Shown one piece after another: positions 8,892 to 17,176 of a DNA stretch of 64,000 nt; position 1 is the stretch's first letter; each line of letters starts with the position of its first letter. The notes below the pieces were generated by a model that worked only from the letters and a program-made list of their open reading frames with translations, did not search any database and had not been told where the DNA came from. This DNA comes from Sphaerisporangium fuscum (lineage in GTDB: Bacteria > Actinomycetota > Actinomycetes > Streptosporangiales > Streptosporangiaceae): positions 124,001-188,000 of the forward strand of contig NZ_JAHDTF010000025.1 of assembly GCF_018531465.1 (NCBI RefSeq), read 5' to 3'. A program made the position numbers and the translations under genes.

Positions 8892-9257
8892 CGGGGTCCG
8901 TTTCGGCAGGATTGACGACGATCATGAGACCGGCTGGGCCGGCCGCTTCCCATGGTGGCACGCCCGGGTGGTCACCCAGGCAGCGTCACCCGGACAGCAA
9001 AGCGGCGCCGCACCCGCTCACACCGCCCGGGCGAGGATCTCGCCCCGCCTCGCCGGCGTGCCGGTGCCGCGCTTCGCCTCCAGTTTACCGGGCACCAAGA
9101 CCGCCAAGCTCGTGCCTGCGCTAAGATTACGGCGCAGGCGTGTGCCGGGTCTTCGATTTGAGCGCGGACCGGCCATGTTGGTAACCTGTTCAACTGCGTG
9201 TGGCGCGCCCTCTCTGCCCGCGCGCCCCATCCAATCGACTTTCACCGAGGCTTCTTC
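8892..9257. other. lepA-rpsT divergent intergenic region
   Basis: A 366-base non-coding stretch between divergent lepA and rpsT that should hold both promoters. I see a perfect 8-bp inverted repeat GCCTGCGC / GCGCAGGC with a 10-base loop at 9114-9139, and a promoter-like pair downstream of it (described separately). No supported open reading frame is present. Confidence 0.5.
9158..9187 (+). promoter_or_regulatory. Candidate housekeeping promoter of rpsT
   Basis: TTGAGC (9158-9163) and TAACCT (9182-9187) are separated by 18 bases and lie 70 bases upstream of the rpsT start. This resembles an actinobacterial principal-sigma promoter. It sits just downstream of the 9114-9139 inverted repeat. 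The prediction is by eye only. Confidence 0.4.
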
Positions 9258-9530
9258 GTGGCGAACATCAAGTCCCAGATCAAGCGCAACCGGCAGAACG
9301 AAAAGGCCCGGCTGCGCAACAAGGCCGTCAAGTCCTCTCTGAAGACGGCGGTCCGCAAGTTCCGCGAGGCCGCCGACCAGGGCAACCTGGAGGAGGCCGC
9401 CGTTCTCATGCGCGCCGCCTCGCGCCAGCTCGACAAGGCGGTCAGCAAGGGCGTCATCCACAAGAACCAGGCGGCCAACCGCAAGTCGGCGATCGCCCAG
9501 CGCGCCGCCGCTCTCACCGCCGGCAAGTAG
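9258..9530 (+). CDS. rpsT: 30S ribosomal protein S20
   Basis: A 90-residue basic ribosomal protein that binds 16S rRNA in the body of the 30S subunit. The N-terminus ANIKSQIKRNRQNEKARLRN and the end VIHKNQAANRKSAIAQRAAA are diagnostic of S20. Translation starts at GTG 9258; the longer open frame upstream is not conserved. It is a single-gene unit, divergent from lepA and closed by two hairpins. Confidence 0.97.
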   Translation: MANIKSQIKRNRQNEKARLRNKAVKSSLKTAVRKFREAADQGNLEEAAVLMRAASRQLDKAVSKGVIHKNQAANRKSAIAQRAAALTAGK

Positions 9531-9538
9531 GCGCCACC

Positions 9539-9558
9539 CTTCCCGCACACGCGGGAAG
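9539..9558 (+). terminator. Hairpin immediately after rpsT
   Basis: A perfect 8-bp stem CTTCCCGC / GCGGGAAG with an ACAC loop starts 9 bases after the rpsT stop. It has no U tract and is probably the first half of a tandem terminator with the 9567-9599 hairpin, or protects the mRNA 3' end. Confidence 0.55.
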
Positions 9559-9566
9559 GAGCCGAC

Positions 9567-9599
9567 AACGCCGTGTCCTCATGCAGGACGCGGCGTTTT
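9567..9599 (+). terminator. Rho-independent terminator of rpsT
   Basis: The stem is AACGCCG / CGGCGTT plus GTCCT / AGGAC, with one internal T-G opposition and a CATGC loop, followed directly by TTTT. It is a strong intrinsic terminator 36 bases after rpsT. Confidence 0.8.
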
Positions 9600-10099
9600 G
9601 GCATGTCCACTCCCGGCAGCCGCCGCCCCTCGGCGGTCTCCAAGCGCGAGGGGAATATCACGATTTAGACATCATCCGCCGCTCCCGGGCGATATCGGCT
9701 CCGTCACCTGATCCACCAAGATCTAGTGCCGTACGACGTGACCGTCGGCGCGCGCTCCGACTCCCATGCCCGGCCTGGACAGGAACGCCTGAAGCGCCCT
9801 GAGCTGATCCGTTTCGGGGTGGACGAAGAGTGCGGCGACAGGCGCGCCTCGTCCAGAGCTCCTGGCCTGGGCCCGTGACCGGCGGCACGTGGAGACCGCG
9901 CTCTCCCAGCCCGCCGCGCAGACCATGGACGTGTCGGTCGGTGACGAGCCGGCCATAGCGGGGCGGCTCGACCACCGCCAGGTACCCGCCCGGCTGACGG
10001 GGATCTTCCAGCTCGACGACCCCTACTCGGAACGCCGAGGGGACGACGAGCTGCTGCGCCGGGGCGTCGAGCACGGTGACCACACCACAGGCGCGCATC
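9600..10099. other. Degenerate region downstream of rpsT
   Basis: A 500-base stretch without a convincing gene. Minus-strand frames stay open for 178 and 77 codons, but neither looks like a known protein and the frames interrupt each other. Its position directly after the NmrA-like pseudogene suggests decayed 3' sequence of that gene or of a lost neighbour. Confidence 0.4.
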
Positions 10100-10695
10100 C
10101 GCGCCCGCCGAACCGCAACGGTCGCCCGATCAGCTCCGAGATGATCCGTACGCGCTCGATCCGGGTCAGGGACTACGGTCCGGTGAGTACGCATGCCTCC
10201 CCGACACGCTCATCGAGCAGGGCGCGTACGGCGCGCCCAAGTCGACCGGGGCCGGTTCGGCGTCCGCCGTACAGTCCGCGGACGATCCGGCCGTTGATGA
10301 TCTGAGGCACCCACATGAGGTCGTCGGTCATGAACGCGCCGGGACGTACGAAGGTCCACGGCAACCCGGACATTTCCACGGGCCGTTCCAAACGCGGGTG
10401 TTGTTCACCGATCCAGCCGGCTTGAGGGGCGTTTCGGTCGATGAGGACAGCGGCACGGCATGTCCCAGTCCGGCTACGCGCGCCACTTCGAGGAGTCCGT
10501 CGATCTCGGTGAAGACGCGGAACAGGAATGCCCGGCCGACGCCGGACAGCGCCTCCGGCGGGGTTTCCGGCTAGGTCATGTCGCCGGGATTACGGGTCAT
10601 GAGACGTACCTTTTCGCCCGCGTAGAGCAGTTGACCGACAATTTCGGCGCCGACGCTCCCGGTGCCACCGGTCACCAGAATCGCGAAATCTCCAT
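10100..10695 (-). pseudogene. Decayed NmrA-family NAD(P)-binding protein
   Basis: Recognisable pieces of an NmrA-type NAD(P)-binding protein occur in the right order but broken frames. The Rossmann start AILVTGGTGSVGAEIVGQ is out of frame with the ATG at 10695. An in-frame TAG at 10571-10573 follows MTRNPGDMT. The same frame then continues (GVGRAFLFRVF, AVPLSSSTET). A shift leads to SGLPWTFVRPGAFMTDDL, and a second TAG interrupts CVLTGP / SLTRIERVRIISELIGRP, where intact relatives usually have Glu. At least two nonsense codons and two shifts mean no functional product. It lies in a cassette of oxidoreductase genes of which only two survive. Confidence 0.8.
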
Positions 10696-10728
10696 TTCTT
10701 TTCTTCGGATCGCGTGCTGTGGCGAGCC

Positions 10729-10830
10729 CACGACGAGCATCTCCGGCCGGGCCTGGGCCACCGCCTCGCCGACCGGCGCCGCATCCAGCCCGTCCATCAC
10801 GACCCCCTCCGCGCCCAGCCGCCACGGCAG
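10729..10830 (-). pseudogene. Fragment of an NAD-dependent epimerase/dehydratase
   Basis: A 34-residue stretch (RLGAEGVVMDGLDAAPVGEA then VAQARPEMLVV) matches the region after the first beta-strands of atypical extended SDRs, which typically read PVVMDGLDAAAVGEAV. No start, Rossmann motif or downstream catalytic part is present. It lies directly upstream of the NmrA-like pseudogene on the same strand and is interpreted as a relic of a second oxidoreductase. Confidence 0.55.
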
Positions 10831-10957
10831 GCCCCCGCCTCCATGCTCGATGTCTGTCTCCGCCACCCGGGACGAGACAGCCCGGCCTGTGTGACATGCG
10901 GGCGGAAAGAGCCGGAAGGCGATCTCGTACGGCGCCCGGCCATGTGGTGCACATCAC

Positions 10958-10978
10958 TGTCACAAGGATCGGATCGTC
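10958..10978 (+). promoter_or_regulatory. Possible relic of an ECF41-type promoter
   Basis: TGTCACA (10958-10964) and CGTC (10975-10978) lie just upstream of the carboxymuconolactone-decarboxylase-like pseudogene. ECF41 sigma factors are described as recognising TGTCACA/CGTC pairs in front of exactly this class of gene. The spacer here is only 10 bases, shorter than I would expect for a working promoter. Confidence 0.3.
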
Positions 10979-11026
10979 GGCATCTTGTGGTCGTCCAGCG
11001 CAAAACACGGCACAAGGAAACGCATC

Positions 11027-11264
11027 ATGGAACCTCGCTTGATCCTTGCCGCCGGCCGGCTCGCGTCCATGAAGCGCTGCTTCTCGGCCAGCAACATGAT
11101 CTTCAAGGATTCGACGCTGCCGAAGGCGCTTCAGGATCTGGTGATGCTCCGCGTCCACGGTGTTCACCGAGGCCGAGCGCGCCGCCCTGGTGATTCTCAT
11201 CTCCCTCATCAACACCGCCAACCGGTTGAACGTCATCGTCCGGCAGCCCGGCCAGTTGGCCTGA
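11027..11264 (+). pseudogene. Carboxymuconolactone decarboxylase/AhpD-like gene with internal deletion
   Basis: The 5' part (MEPRLILAAGRLASMKRC then LPKALQDLVMLR) and the 3' part (VFTEAERAALVILISLINTA then NRLNVIVRQPGQLA) match the two ends of a CMD/AhpD-like protein. They are in different frames, and the centre is missing, including the CxxC redox motif expected after LVxLR. The junction lies near 11150-11160. The product cannot be functional. Its stop is 13 bases before the FAD oxidoreductase start, so it was probably the first gene of that operon. Confidence 0.75.
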
Positions 11265-11277
11265 CGGAAGGAACGTC

Positions 11278-12618
11278 ATGAGCACAGCCTTGGAAACCCT
11301 TCGCCGTGAATTCGGCGGCGACATCATCGAACCCGGCGCGCCGGAATACGCGTCGGCCGCCCACGCGATGCTGGCGTCGGGCAGCCCGGCCTACGTGCTG
11401 CGCCCCAGCGGCGTCGTGGACGTGCAGGCCGGAGTCAGATTCGCCGTCGAGACGGGACGGTCGCTGTCGGTACGCGGCGGCGGGCATGCCTTCCCCGGCT
11501 TCGGCACCAACGACGACGGCATCGTGATCGATCTTCGCCGGCTGGCGAGCGTGGAGGTCATCGACAAGGACCGTCACCTGGTGCGGATCAGCGGCGGCGC
11601 CACCTGGGGCCAGGTCGCCTCCGCCCTGGCCCCGCACGGCCTGGCCATCTCCTCGGGCGACACCAAGAGCGTCGGGGTCGGCGGGCTCACATTGAGCGGC
11701 GGCATCGGATGGAAGGTCAGGAAGCACGGCCTGGCCCTGGACAACCTGGTCGCCGCCGAACTGGTCACCGCCGACGGCCGGATCGTGCGGGCCAGCGCCC
11801 AGGAGAACCCGGAATTGTTGTGGGCGCTGCGCGGCGGTGGCGGCAACTTCGGCATCGTCACCGCCTTCGAATTCACAGCACACCCGACCACCGACGTCTT
11901 CTACGGCAAGATCACCTTCCCTGCCTCCGAACTCCCCGGCGTACTGCAGGGCTGGGCGGACCATATGCGTGACGCCCCCGAAGAGCTCACCTCCATCGCG
12001 AACTTCGCCAATCCCTTCGCCGGCGGCCCCGAGGCGCCGGTCGAGATCCAACTAGCCTTCGACAGCGACGACCCGCGGCTCGCGGCCCAGGCCATCGACC
12101 CCATCCGCGCCCTCGGCACCGTGATCGCCGATGATGTCGCGCTGCGACCGTATGCGGACACGCTGGTGGACGGCGCGATCCCCCCGCCCGGCATTCAGTT
12201 GGTGACGCGCAGCGCCTTCGTCGACAGGGAGTCGGTGCCGCAGGCCCTGCGGATCCTGGCCGAGACCGGGGCATCGCAGGGGGCGCCGTTCATCGCCGTG
12301 CGCAGCCTCGGCCGCGCGGTGTCCCGGGTCCCCGAGCAGGCCACCGCCTACGCCCACCGCCAGGCCGAACTGATGGTCGTGACCACCACCGCGGGCCCGC
12401 CGCCGGTCATCGAGGCCGCCCGCCCCACGCTGGAGGCGATGTGGGCCAGACTCGCACCTCACGTCAACGGCGCCTACGCCAACTTCCTCTCCACCGCCAC
12501 CGAGGACGACGTCGCCGCGATCTATCCCGCGCGGACTTACCAGCGCCTCGCAGCGATCAAGCGCCAGTACGACCCCGGCAACCTGTTCGCCCGCAACCAC
12601 AATGTCCGGCCCCAGTAG
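11278..12618 (+). CDS. FAD-binding oxidoreductase, berberine-bridge-enzyme type
   Basis: A 446-residue flavin oxidase of the FAD_binding_4 plus BBE class. Visible are the FAD-binding half (residues 35-205) with SVRGGGHAFPGF, where His70 is the usual 8-alpha covalent FAD attachment residue, and GVGGLTLSGGIGWKVRKHGL. The C-terminal BBE motif is AIYPARTYQRLAAIKRQYDPGN followed by NLFARNHNV. The second covalent Cys of bicovalent relatives is absent (the loop reads SSGDTKSVGVGG), so FAD should be attached once. The substrate is unknown; relatives oxidise sugars, alkaloids and polyketides. GGAAGGAACGTC provides the ribosome site. Confidence 0.88.
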   Translation: MSTALETLRREFGGDIIEPGAPEYASAAHAMLASGSPAYVLRPSGVVDVQAGVRFAVETGRSLSVRGGGHAFPGFGTNDDGIVIDLRRLASVEVIDKDRHLVRISGGATWGQVASALAPHGLAISSGDTKSVGVGGLTLSGGIGWKVRKHGLALDNLVAAELVTADGRIVRASAQENPELLWALRGGGGNFGIVTAFEFTAHPTTDVFYGKITFPASELPGVLQGWADHMRDAPEELTSIANFANPFAGGPEAPVEIQLAFDSDDPRLAAQAIDPIRALGTVIADDVALRPYADTLVDGAIPPPGIQLVTRSAFVDRESVPQALRILAETGASQGAPFIAVRSLGRAVSRVPEQATAYAHRQAELMVVTTTAGPPPVIEAARPTLEAMWARLAPHVNGAYANFLSTATEDDVAAIYPARTYQRLAAIKRQYDPGNLFARNHNVRPQ

Positions 12619-12661
12619 GCCGCCTGCACCGCTTCGCACCCGTAGCAGAAAGAAGGAGATC

Positions 12662-13486
12662 ATGAGCAAGGTTTGGTTCGTCACCGGTTCGTCCCGCGGC
12701 CTTGGCCGCGGCTTCGTCGAGGCCGCCCTGTCCCGCGGCGACCGGGTGGCGGCCACCGCCCGCACCCCTCGAAGCCTGGATGACCTGGTCACCACCTACG
12801 GCGACCTGGTGCTTCCGCTGAGCCTGGACGTGACGGACAAGGCCTCCGTCTTCGAGAGCGTGACGCAGGCCAAGGAGCACTTCGGCCGTCTGGACGTGAT
12901 CGTGAACAACGCCGGCTACGGCCTGTTCGGCGCGGTCGAGGAACTGACCGAGCAGCATCTGCGCGACCAGTTGGAGACCAACCTGTTCGGCCCGCTGTGG
13001 GTGGTCCAGGCCGCGCTGCCTCACCTGCGCGAGCAGGGCTCCGGGCACATCATCCAGATCTCCTCCACCGCCGGCGTCGCCGCCTTCTCCCTCGGCGGCG
13101 GATACTGCGCGTCCAAGTGGGCCCTGGAGGGCCTGAGCGAGACCCTCGCCCAGGAGGTCGCCGGCTTCGGCATCAAGGTCACCATCGTCGAGCCCGGCAG
13201 TTACGCCACCGACGCGAGCGAGAGTGCGATCCAGGCCCCGCCCAACCCGCTCTACGACGCCGCCCGCCAGGCCTACAGCGCGTACGCCCAGGCACTCGAC
13301 ACCGGCGACCCGGCCGCCGCCGGCCAGGCCATGCTCAAGCTCGCCGACACCGACAATCCGCCCCTGCGGGTGTTCTTCGGCACCCAGAGCTTCCCGATGC
13401 TCCAGCAGGTCTACGCCGACCGGCTCAAGACCTGGGCCGACTGGCACGACCTCTCAGTGGAGGCCCACGGGCCCCAGGCCACCTGA
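12662..13486 (+). CDS. SDR family NAD(P)-dependent oxidoreductase
   Basis: A 274-residue classical short-chain dehydrogenase. The cofactor motif TGSSRGLG is at residues 8-15, NNAG at 82-85, and the catalytic Ser (about 134), Tyr148 and Lys152 are in ISSTAGV and YCASK. Arg34 after the second strand (ATARTPRSLD) favours NADP. An excellent AGAAGGAGAT ribosome site precedes ATG 12662, 43 bases after the FAD oxidoreductase, so the two probably form an operon. The substrate is unknown. Confidence 0.88.
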   Translation: MSKVWFVTGSSRGLGRGFVEAALSRGDRVAATARTPRSLDDLVTTYGDLVLPLSLDVTDKASVFESVTQAKEHFGRLDVIVNNAGYGLFGAVEELTEQHLRDQLETNLFGPLWVVQAALPHLREQGSGHIIQISSTAGVAAFSLGGGYCASKWALEGLSETLAQEVAGFGIKVTIVEPGSYATDASESAIQAPPNPLYDAARQAYSAYAQALDTGDPAAAGQAMLKLADTDNPPLRVFFGTQSFPMLQQVYADRLKTWADWHDLSVEAHGPQAT

Positions 13487-14085
13487 CCTCTCGACGAACC
13501 GCCCCACTCGAGCAGAGCGGGGCGGCAGGCGCCCTTACCCTGGCGAACGCCGACCAGGACGTGCGCCGAGACCGATCGGAAGAGGCAGTTTTGTGGAAGG
13601 TAGCCGTAATGCACGCCAGCACCCACCGTCCCCCTGGTGGTCGAGCTCAGGATCGCGACCACACTCCGACCACAGCAGGTCAACTGGGCGACCCGCTTCA
13701 CGGTGAGCAGGTCTGCTTCGCGGTGAGCAGGTCTACTTCGCGGTGAGCAGGTCTAATTCGCGGTGAGCAGGTCTACTTCGCAGTGAACTGCCTGCGCGAA
13801 GTCATGGATCTTCTCGGGGCGACCGGTCCCGGCGGACGACGGATTCTTCACCGCCGTCTCCGCCATGGCGGCAGCCGCCGTCGGGGCGGTGACCCGCGCT
13901 GGTCGTGGTCGGCGGCATCGCCCTGATCCCGCCGCGACCAGGGCACCCGACACCGCCGCGGCCCCGACGCCCATCAGCGGCGCCGTCCCTCATCCCCACT
14001 GCTCCTGCGGCTGGGGGAGCGTGGGGGCAGGCGCGGGGGGATGGAGGAGGCCCCGCCGTCCAGGCTCACCTGAGCCACGGCCGGA
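13487..14085. other. Intergenic region between SDR gene and holA
   Basis: About 600 bases between convergent genes. It contains the 20-bp tandem array at 13701-13790 and otherwise GC-rich sequence with only unconvincing open frames. CGGCCG repeats flanking GATCAG at 14077-14094, over the holA stop, may help termination. No gene is supported. Confidence 0.45.
13701..13790. repeat. 20-bp tandem repeat, four copies
   Basis: Four consecutive 20-base units start at 13701, 13721, 13741 and 13761. Each reads CGGTGAGCAGGTCT followed by GCTTCG, ACTTCG or AATTCG. A fifth degenerate half copy follows (CAGTGAACTGCCTG). The period is not a multiple of three, so the array is not coding. Confidence 0.9.
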
Positions 14086-15054
14086 TCAGCGGCCGGTGCG
14101 GCTGGCGACGATGACCTGGACGGTGTGCTCCAGGGCGTACGCGGGGTCCGTACCGCCGCCCTTGACCTGCTCGTCGGCGACGGCTACGGCCTGCATCGCA
14201 CGCGCGATGCCCTCAGGGCCCCAGCCGTTGAGCTGCCGCTTGACCCTGTCGAGCTTCCACGGCGGCATGCCGACATGGCTCGCCAGCTGCCCGCCACGGA
14301 GCTTGCGTGGCGCGCCGCCGACCTTGGCGAGCGACCGCACCCCTCCGGCCAGGGCACTCACGATCAGCACAGGGGCGGTGCCGGTCGCCAGCGCCCACCG
14401 CAGCTGTTCGAGTGCTTCGCCGAGCCGTCCCTCGACGGCGCTGTCGGCGATGGTGAACCCACTGACCTCCGCCCGGCCCCGGTGATAGCGGGCGACGGCG
14501 GCTTCATCGATCGCCTTGCCGGGGGTGTCGAAAGCGAGCTGGCTGCATGCGGCAGCCAGCTCACGAAGATCGTTCCCCACGGCGTCGAGGAGCGCCTGGG
14601 CGGCGGCGCCGCTGATCGAACGGCCGGCGTTCCTCGTCTCACCTTTGATGAAGTCGAGCCGCTCCCCCGCCTTGGTCAGCTTGCTGACCGCGATGACAGC
14701 GGCTCCGGCCTTCTTGACCCCCTCGACCAGGGCCTTGCCCTTGACACCGCCGGGGTGCACGAGCACCACCACGGCATCCTCGGACGGGGACTTGGTGTAG
14801 GCGACGATTTCGGCGATCACTTCTTTGCCGAGATCCTGCGCCGAGCGGAACACCACCACGGCAGGGTCGCCGAACAGGGACGGGGACGTCAGCCGGGTGA
14901 GCTCCCCCGGCTCGACCTTGCCGCCGAACAGGTCATGGACCTGCGTACCCGGGTCCTTGGCGCGGGCCGCCGCGATCACCGAGCTCACCGCCCGATCGGC
15001 GAGCAACTCCTCGTCGCCGACCACCAGGGTCACAGGTGCTGGATCCGTCCCCAT
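14086..15054 (-). CDS. holA: DNA polymerase III subunit delta
   Basis: A 322-residue clamp-loader subunit that opens the beta sliding clamp. The N-terminus (PVTLVVGDEELLADRAVSSV), the internal DLRELAAACSQLAFDT and the C-terminal collar region (GMPPWKLDRVKRQLNGW) match actinobacterial HolA. Like other delta subunits it lacks a Walker A motif. The start is ATG 15054. It sits in the conserved rpsT/holA/comEC/comEA order, although an accessory cassette now separates it from rpsT. Confidence 0.93.
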   Translation of the reverse strand: MGTDPAPVTLVVGDEELLADRAVSSVIAAARAKDPGTQVHDLFGGKVEPGELTRLTSPSLFGDPAVVVFRSAQDLGKEVIAEIVAYTKSPSEDAVVVLVHPGGVKGKALVEGVKKAGAAVIAVSKLTKAGERLDFIKGETRNAGRSISGAAAQALLDAVGNDLRELAAACSQLAFDTPGKAIDEAAVARYHRGRAEVSGFTIADSAVEGRLGEALEQLRWALATGTAPVLIVSALAGGVRSLAKVGGAPRKLRGGQLASHVGMPPWKLDRVKRQLNGWGPEGIARAMQAVAVADEQVKGGGTDPAYALEHTVQVIVASRTGR

Positions 15055-15265
15055 GGCAGCAGCATCCCACGTCCTGACACTTCACCGGCAACCGAATCCG
15101 CTACTCCCAGCCAGATCCCCTCTGCCCCTCAGCAACAGCACCCCCAACCGCTCCCGATAAGACCAACCCCAGAAGGCAACAAAACCAAGCCCCACCCCTC
15201 ACAAGAAGCACCCCAGGCACAACCAGCCCCAACGGCCCTCACCACCCGAGAAGCTCAAAGCAGCT

Positions 15266-15302
15266 GCCCCTGGCCGTTCTTCCCGGAAGGGATCTCAGGG
15301 GC
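15266..15302 (-). terminator. Hairpin overlapping the GyrI-like gene stop
   Basis: GCCCCTG (15266-15272) and CAGGGGC (15296-15302) form a 7-bp stem, with an inner TTCC-C-GGAA hairpin. It overlaps the stop codon of the minus-strand gene. There is no clear U tract. Confidence 0.4.
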
Positions 15303-15858
15303 GGCGGACCGGATGGCGCAGGATGGTGTGCATCCTCGCCGGGTCGGTCTCGTGGACGTCCGAGAGGTAGATCTCGTGGTGCAATCCCGCGTGCACGAGC
15401 CCCTCCTGGGTCATGTATTCGTCCATCAGGGCCAGGGAAGCCGGTTCGTCGGCGTAATGACCGTGGTGGGTCATCTGCACGCACAGCCCCTCGGTGAAGG
15501 TCACCATCTGCACCTTGTCAACGGCAGCCCCGGATGGCCGGGCGTTCTCCCGCGCCTGGTCGACGAGAGCCGGGTCGAACTCGTCGGGGAGGCGCAGGAA
15601 CAGGTGCCAGCGCCACTCCGCCCGGGGAACCTGCAGAGGCGGCCGACTGTCCTCGACCCACCAGCGCCCCTCCAACGGCGCCAGGTGAGGCGACGACGGA
15701 AGCGCACCGGCGACGGTGTAGAGAGCCTGTACGGCGGCGGTGTACTCGGTGCCGCCCGGCTCGCCCACACCTGTCACCGTCAGGCCCTGGACCGGGCCGA
15801 AGGTCACGAGTTCCGGCTTGTCAGCGGCGGTGTACCACTGCCGCATCGCGTCATCCAC
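15295..15858 (-). CDS. GyrI-like small-molecule-binding domain protein
   Basis: A 187-residue stand-alone GyrI-like (SOUL/BacR effector-binding fold) protein. Recognisable blocks are an N-terminal KPELVTFGPVQGLTVTGVG, YTAAVQALYTVAG, LEGRWWVED, the acidic EWRWHLFLRLPDEF, EGLCVQMTHHGHYADEPAS and HHEIYLSDVHETDPARMHTI. The subfamily binds or hydrolyses small molecules, but no ligand can be inferred here. GTG 15858 follows GGAGATACCC. It is flanked upstream by the 90-bp repeat array and appears monocistronic. Confidence 0.85.
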   Translation of the reverse strand: MDDAMRQWYTAADKPELVTFGPVQGLTVTGVGEPGGTEYTAAVQALYTVAGALPSSPHLAPLEGRWWVEDSRPPLQVPRAEWRWHLFLRLPDEFDPALVDQARENARPSGAAVDKVQMVTFTEGLCVQMTHHGHYADEPASLALMDEYMTQEGLVHAGLHHEIYLSDVHETDPARMHTILRHPVRRP

Positions 15859-17020
15859 GGGTATCTCCTTCGAGTCGTCCTCGTTGACCCGCCCAGAATC
15901 GTCTCTCCCTCAGTGGGAGAGTCCAGGCGCCCCCCTCCACCCGAGAAGCGATTCGCCACCAGGCGAGTTCAGGACCCTGCGATTGTTCCGGCCCCAGGGG
16001 TGGCGCCACCGACGCAAGCGCCACCGACCGGATACCGCCCACAGCGCCCAATACGCCACCAATAGCCAACGCCACATACAACGGCCAGCGCCCCACACAA
16101 AACATGCGCCCCACACACCCCCGACGCCACACCAAGCACCAAATACGGCACGAAGAGGACCCCACATAGAACGCCAGCGCCCTAGAGAGAACCGCGCGCC
16201 ACATACAGCGGCCCCACGCCACGTCAAGCACCGATACGACACAAAGAACCGAAAGCCATACACAACTCGGCGCCCTACACAGACCGCCGCCACACGCAGC
16301 ACCGGAGGCATAGCAAGCACCGCGATGACACAAAGAACCCGAAGGCCACACACAACACCGGGCGCCCTACACAGACCGCCGCCACACGCAGCACCGGACG
16401 CATAGCAAGCACCTGTGACACAAAGAACCCGAAGGCCACACACAACACCCGGCGCCCTACACAGACCCCCGCCACACGCAGCACCGGACGCATAGCAAGC
16501 ACCTGTGACACAAAGAACCCGTAGGCCACACACAACACCCGGCGCCCTACACAGACCCCCGCCACACGCAGCACCGGACGCATAGCAAGCACCTGTGACA
16601 CAAAGAACCCGTAGGCCACACAAACACCGGCGCCCTACATAGACCTCCACGCCACACACAACACCCGACGCCATAGCAAGCACCGAATACAGCACCAATA
16701 GTCAAGGCGACATATAGCGCTCAGCGCACCCTACATAGAACTCCAGGCCGCACAGCAGCCGATAGCGCACGAAGCGTCCGATACGGCAGGAAGAGCCACC
16801 GCTTCATGCAGCGGTCGGCGCCCTACAGAGGGCCCATGCGGCGCAGCATCCGATGCCGCATGCCGCGCCCGCGCACTCGACGCCCTATCGCACTCGACAG
16901 GGAAGAGGATCTTCGCCGCTGTCCGTGGAACACCGGCATCACTGCAAGTCATTGGCAATTCACCTGCAGGTATCCTCTGTCACGCTTCAGGAGACCAAGG
17001 CGAAAGAGGAGGTGAACACC
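15859..17020. other. Long non-coding region with a repeat array
   Basis: More than 1.1 kb between divergent genes. Most of it is a degenerate 90-bp array (16000-16860, listed separately). The remainder contains the 5' regions of the GyrI-like gene and the zinc-ribbon gene. Open frames here are by-products of the repeat. Confidence 0.6.
16000..16860. repeat. Degenerate 90-bp tandem array
   Basis: The block CGCCCTACAC recurs at 16271, 16363, 16453 and 16543, and CGCCCTACAT at 16631 (spacings 92, 90, 90, 88). Central copies are nearly identical; copies towards 16000 and 16860 are progressively diverged but still show CATAGCAAGCACC-like blocks. The plus strand is strongly A/C-rich and the minus strand G/T-rich, with lower GC than neighbouring genes. 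Because 90 is divisible by three, all minus-strand frames stay open and produce spurious 30-residue repeat proteins. Confidence 0.9.
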
Positions 17021-17176
17021 GTGAAGACCAACCCGAACCGTCACAGTTGCCCCCGTTGCGGAGCGCTGCTCGACGACGGCCCGATCCTCTACCGCTGCGC
17101 CCCGTGCCGGCGCTCGCTCTACGCCGCCGACCTTGACACCGAGTTCCGCTCCCTGCACACCCCCACCTCCCGCTGA
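17021..17176 (+). CDS. Small zinc-ribbon-like protein (51 aa)
   Basis: A 51-residue protein with two CxxC pairs (SCPRCGALLDD and YRCAPCRRSLY) spaced like a zinc ribbon. GTG 17021 is chosen because AGGAGG at 17007-17012 lies 8 bases upstream; a GTG at 17012 overlaps that site. The perfect ribosome site and the cysteine pattern support a real gene despite its size. No named family was recognised; it may bind nucleic acid or a protein partner. It lies alone between two repeat arrays. Confidence 0.65.
   Translation: MKTNPNRHSCPRCGALLDDGPILYRCAPCRRSLYAADLDTEFRSLHTPTSR

Noticed and set aside
6918..8915. 665-codon plus-strand open frame over lepA
   Set aside because: Antisense shadow of lepA; no ribosome site or recognisable domain.
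9723..9956. 77-residue minus-strand ORF as a separate small gene
   Set aside because: No ribosome site or recognisable fold; probably decayed sequence downstream of the NmrA-like pseudogene.
16261..16640. CRISPR array
   Set aside because: Units are contiguous near-identical 90-bp copies with no unique spacers, and no cas genes are nearby.
15910..16698. 262-residue minus-strand protein with 30-residue Cys-rich repeats
   Set aside because: Produced by a 90-bp non-coding array whose period is divisible by three; all three frames are open, and no ribosome site or conserved start exists.
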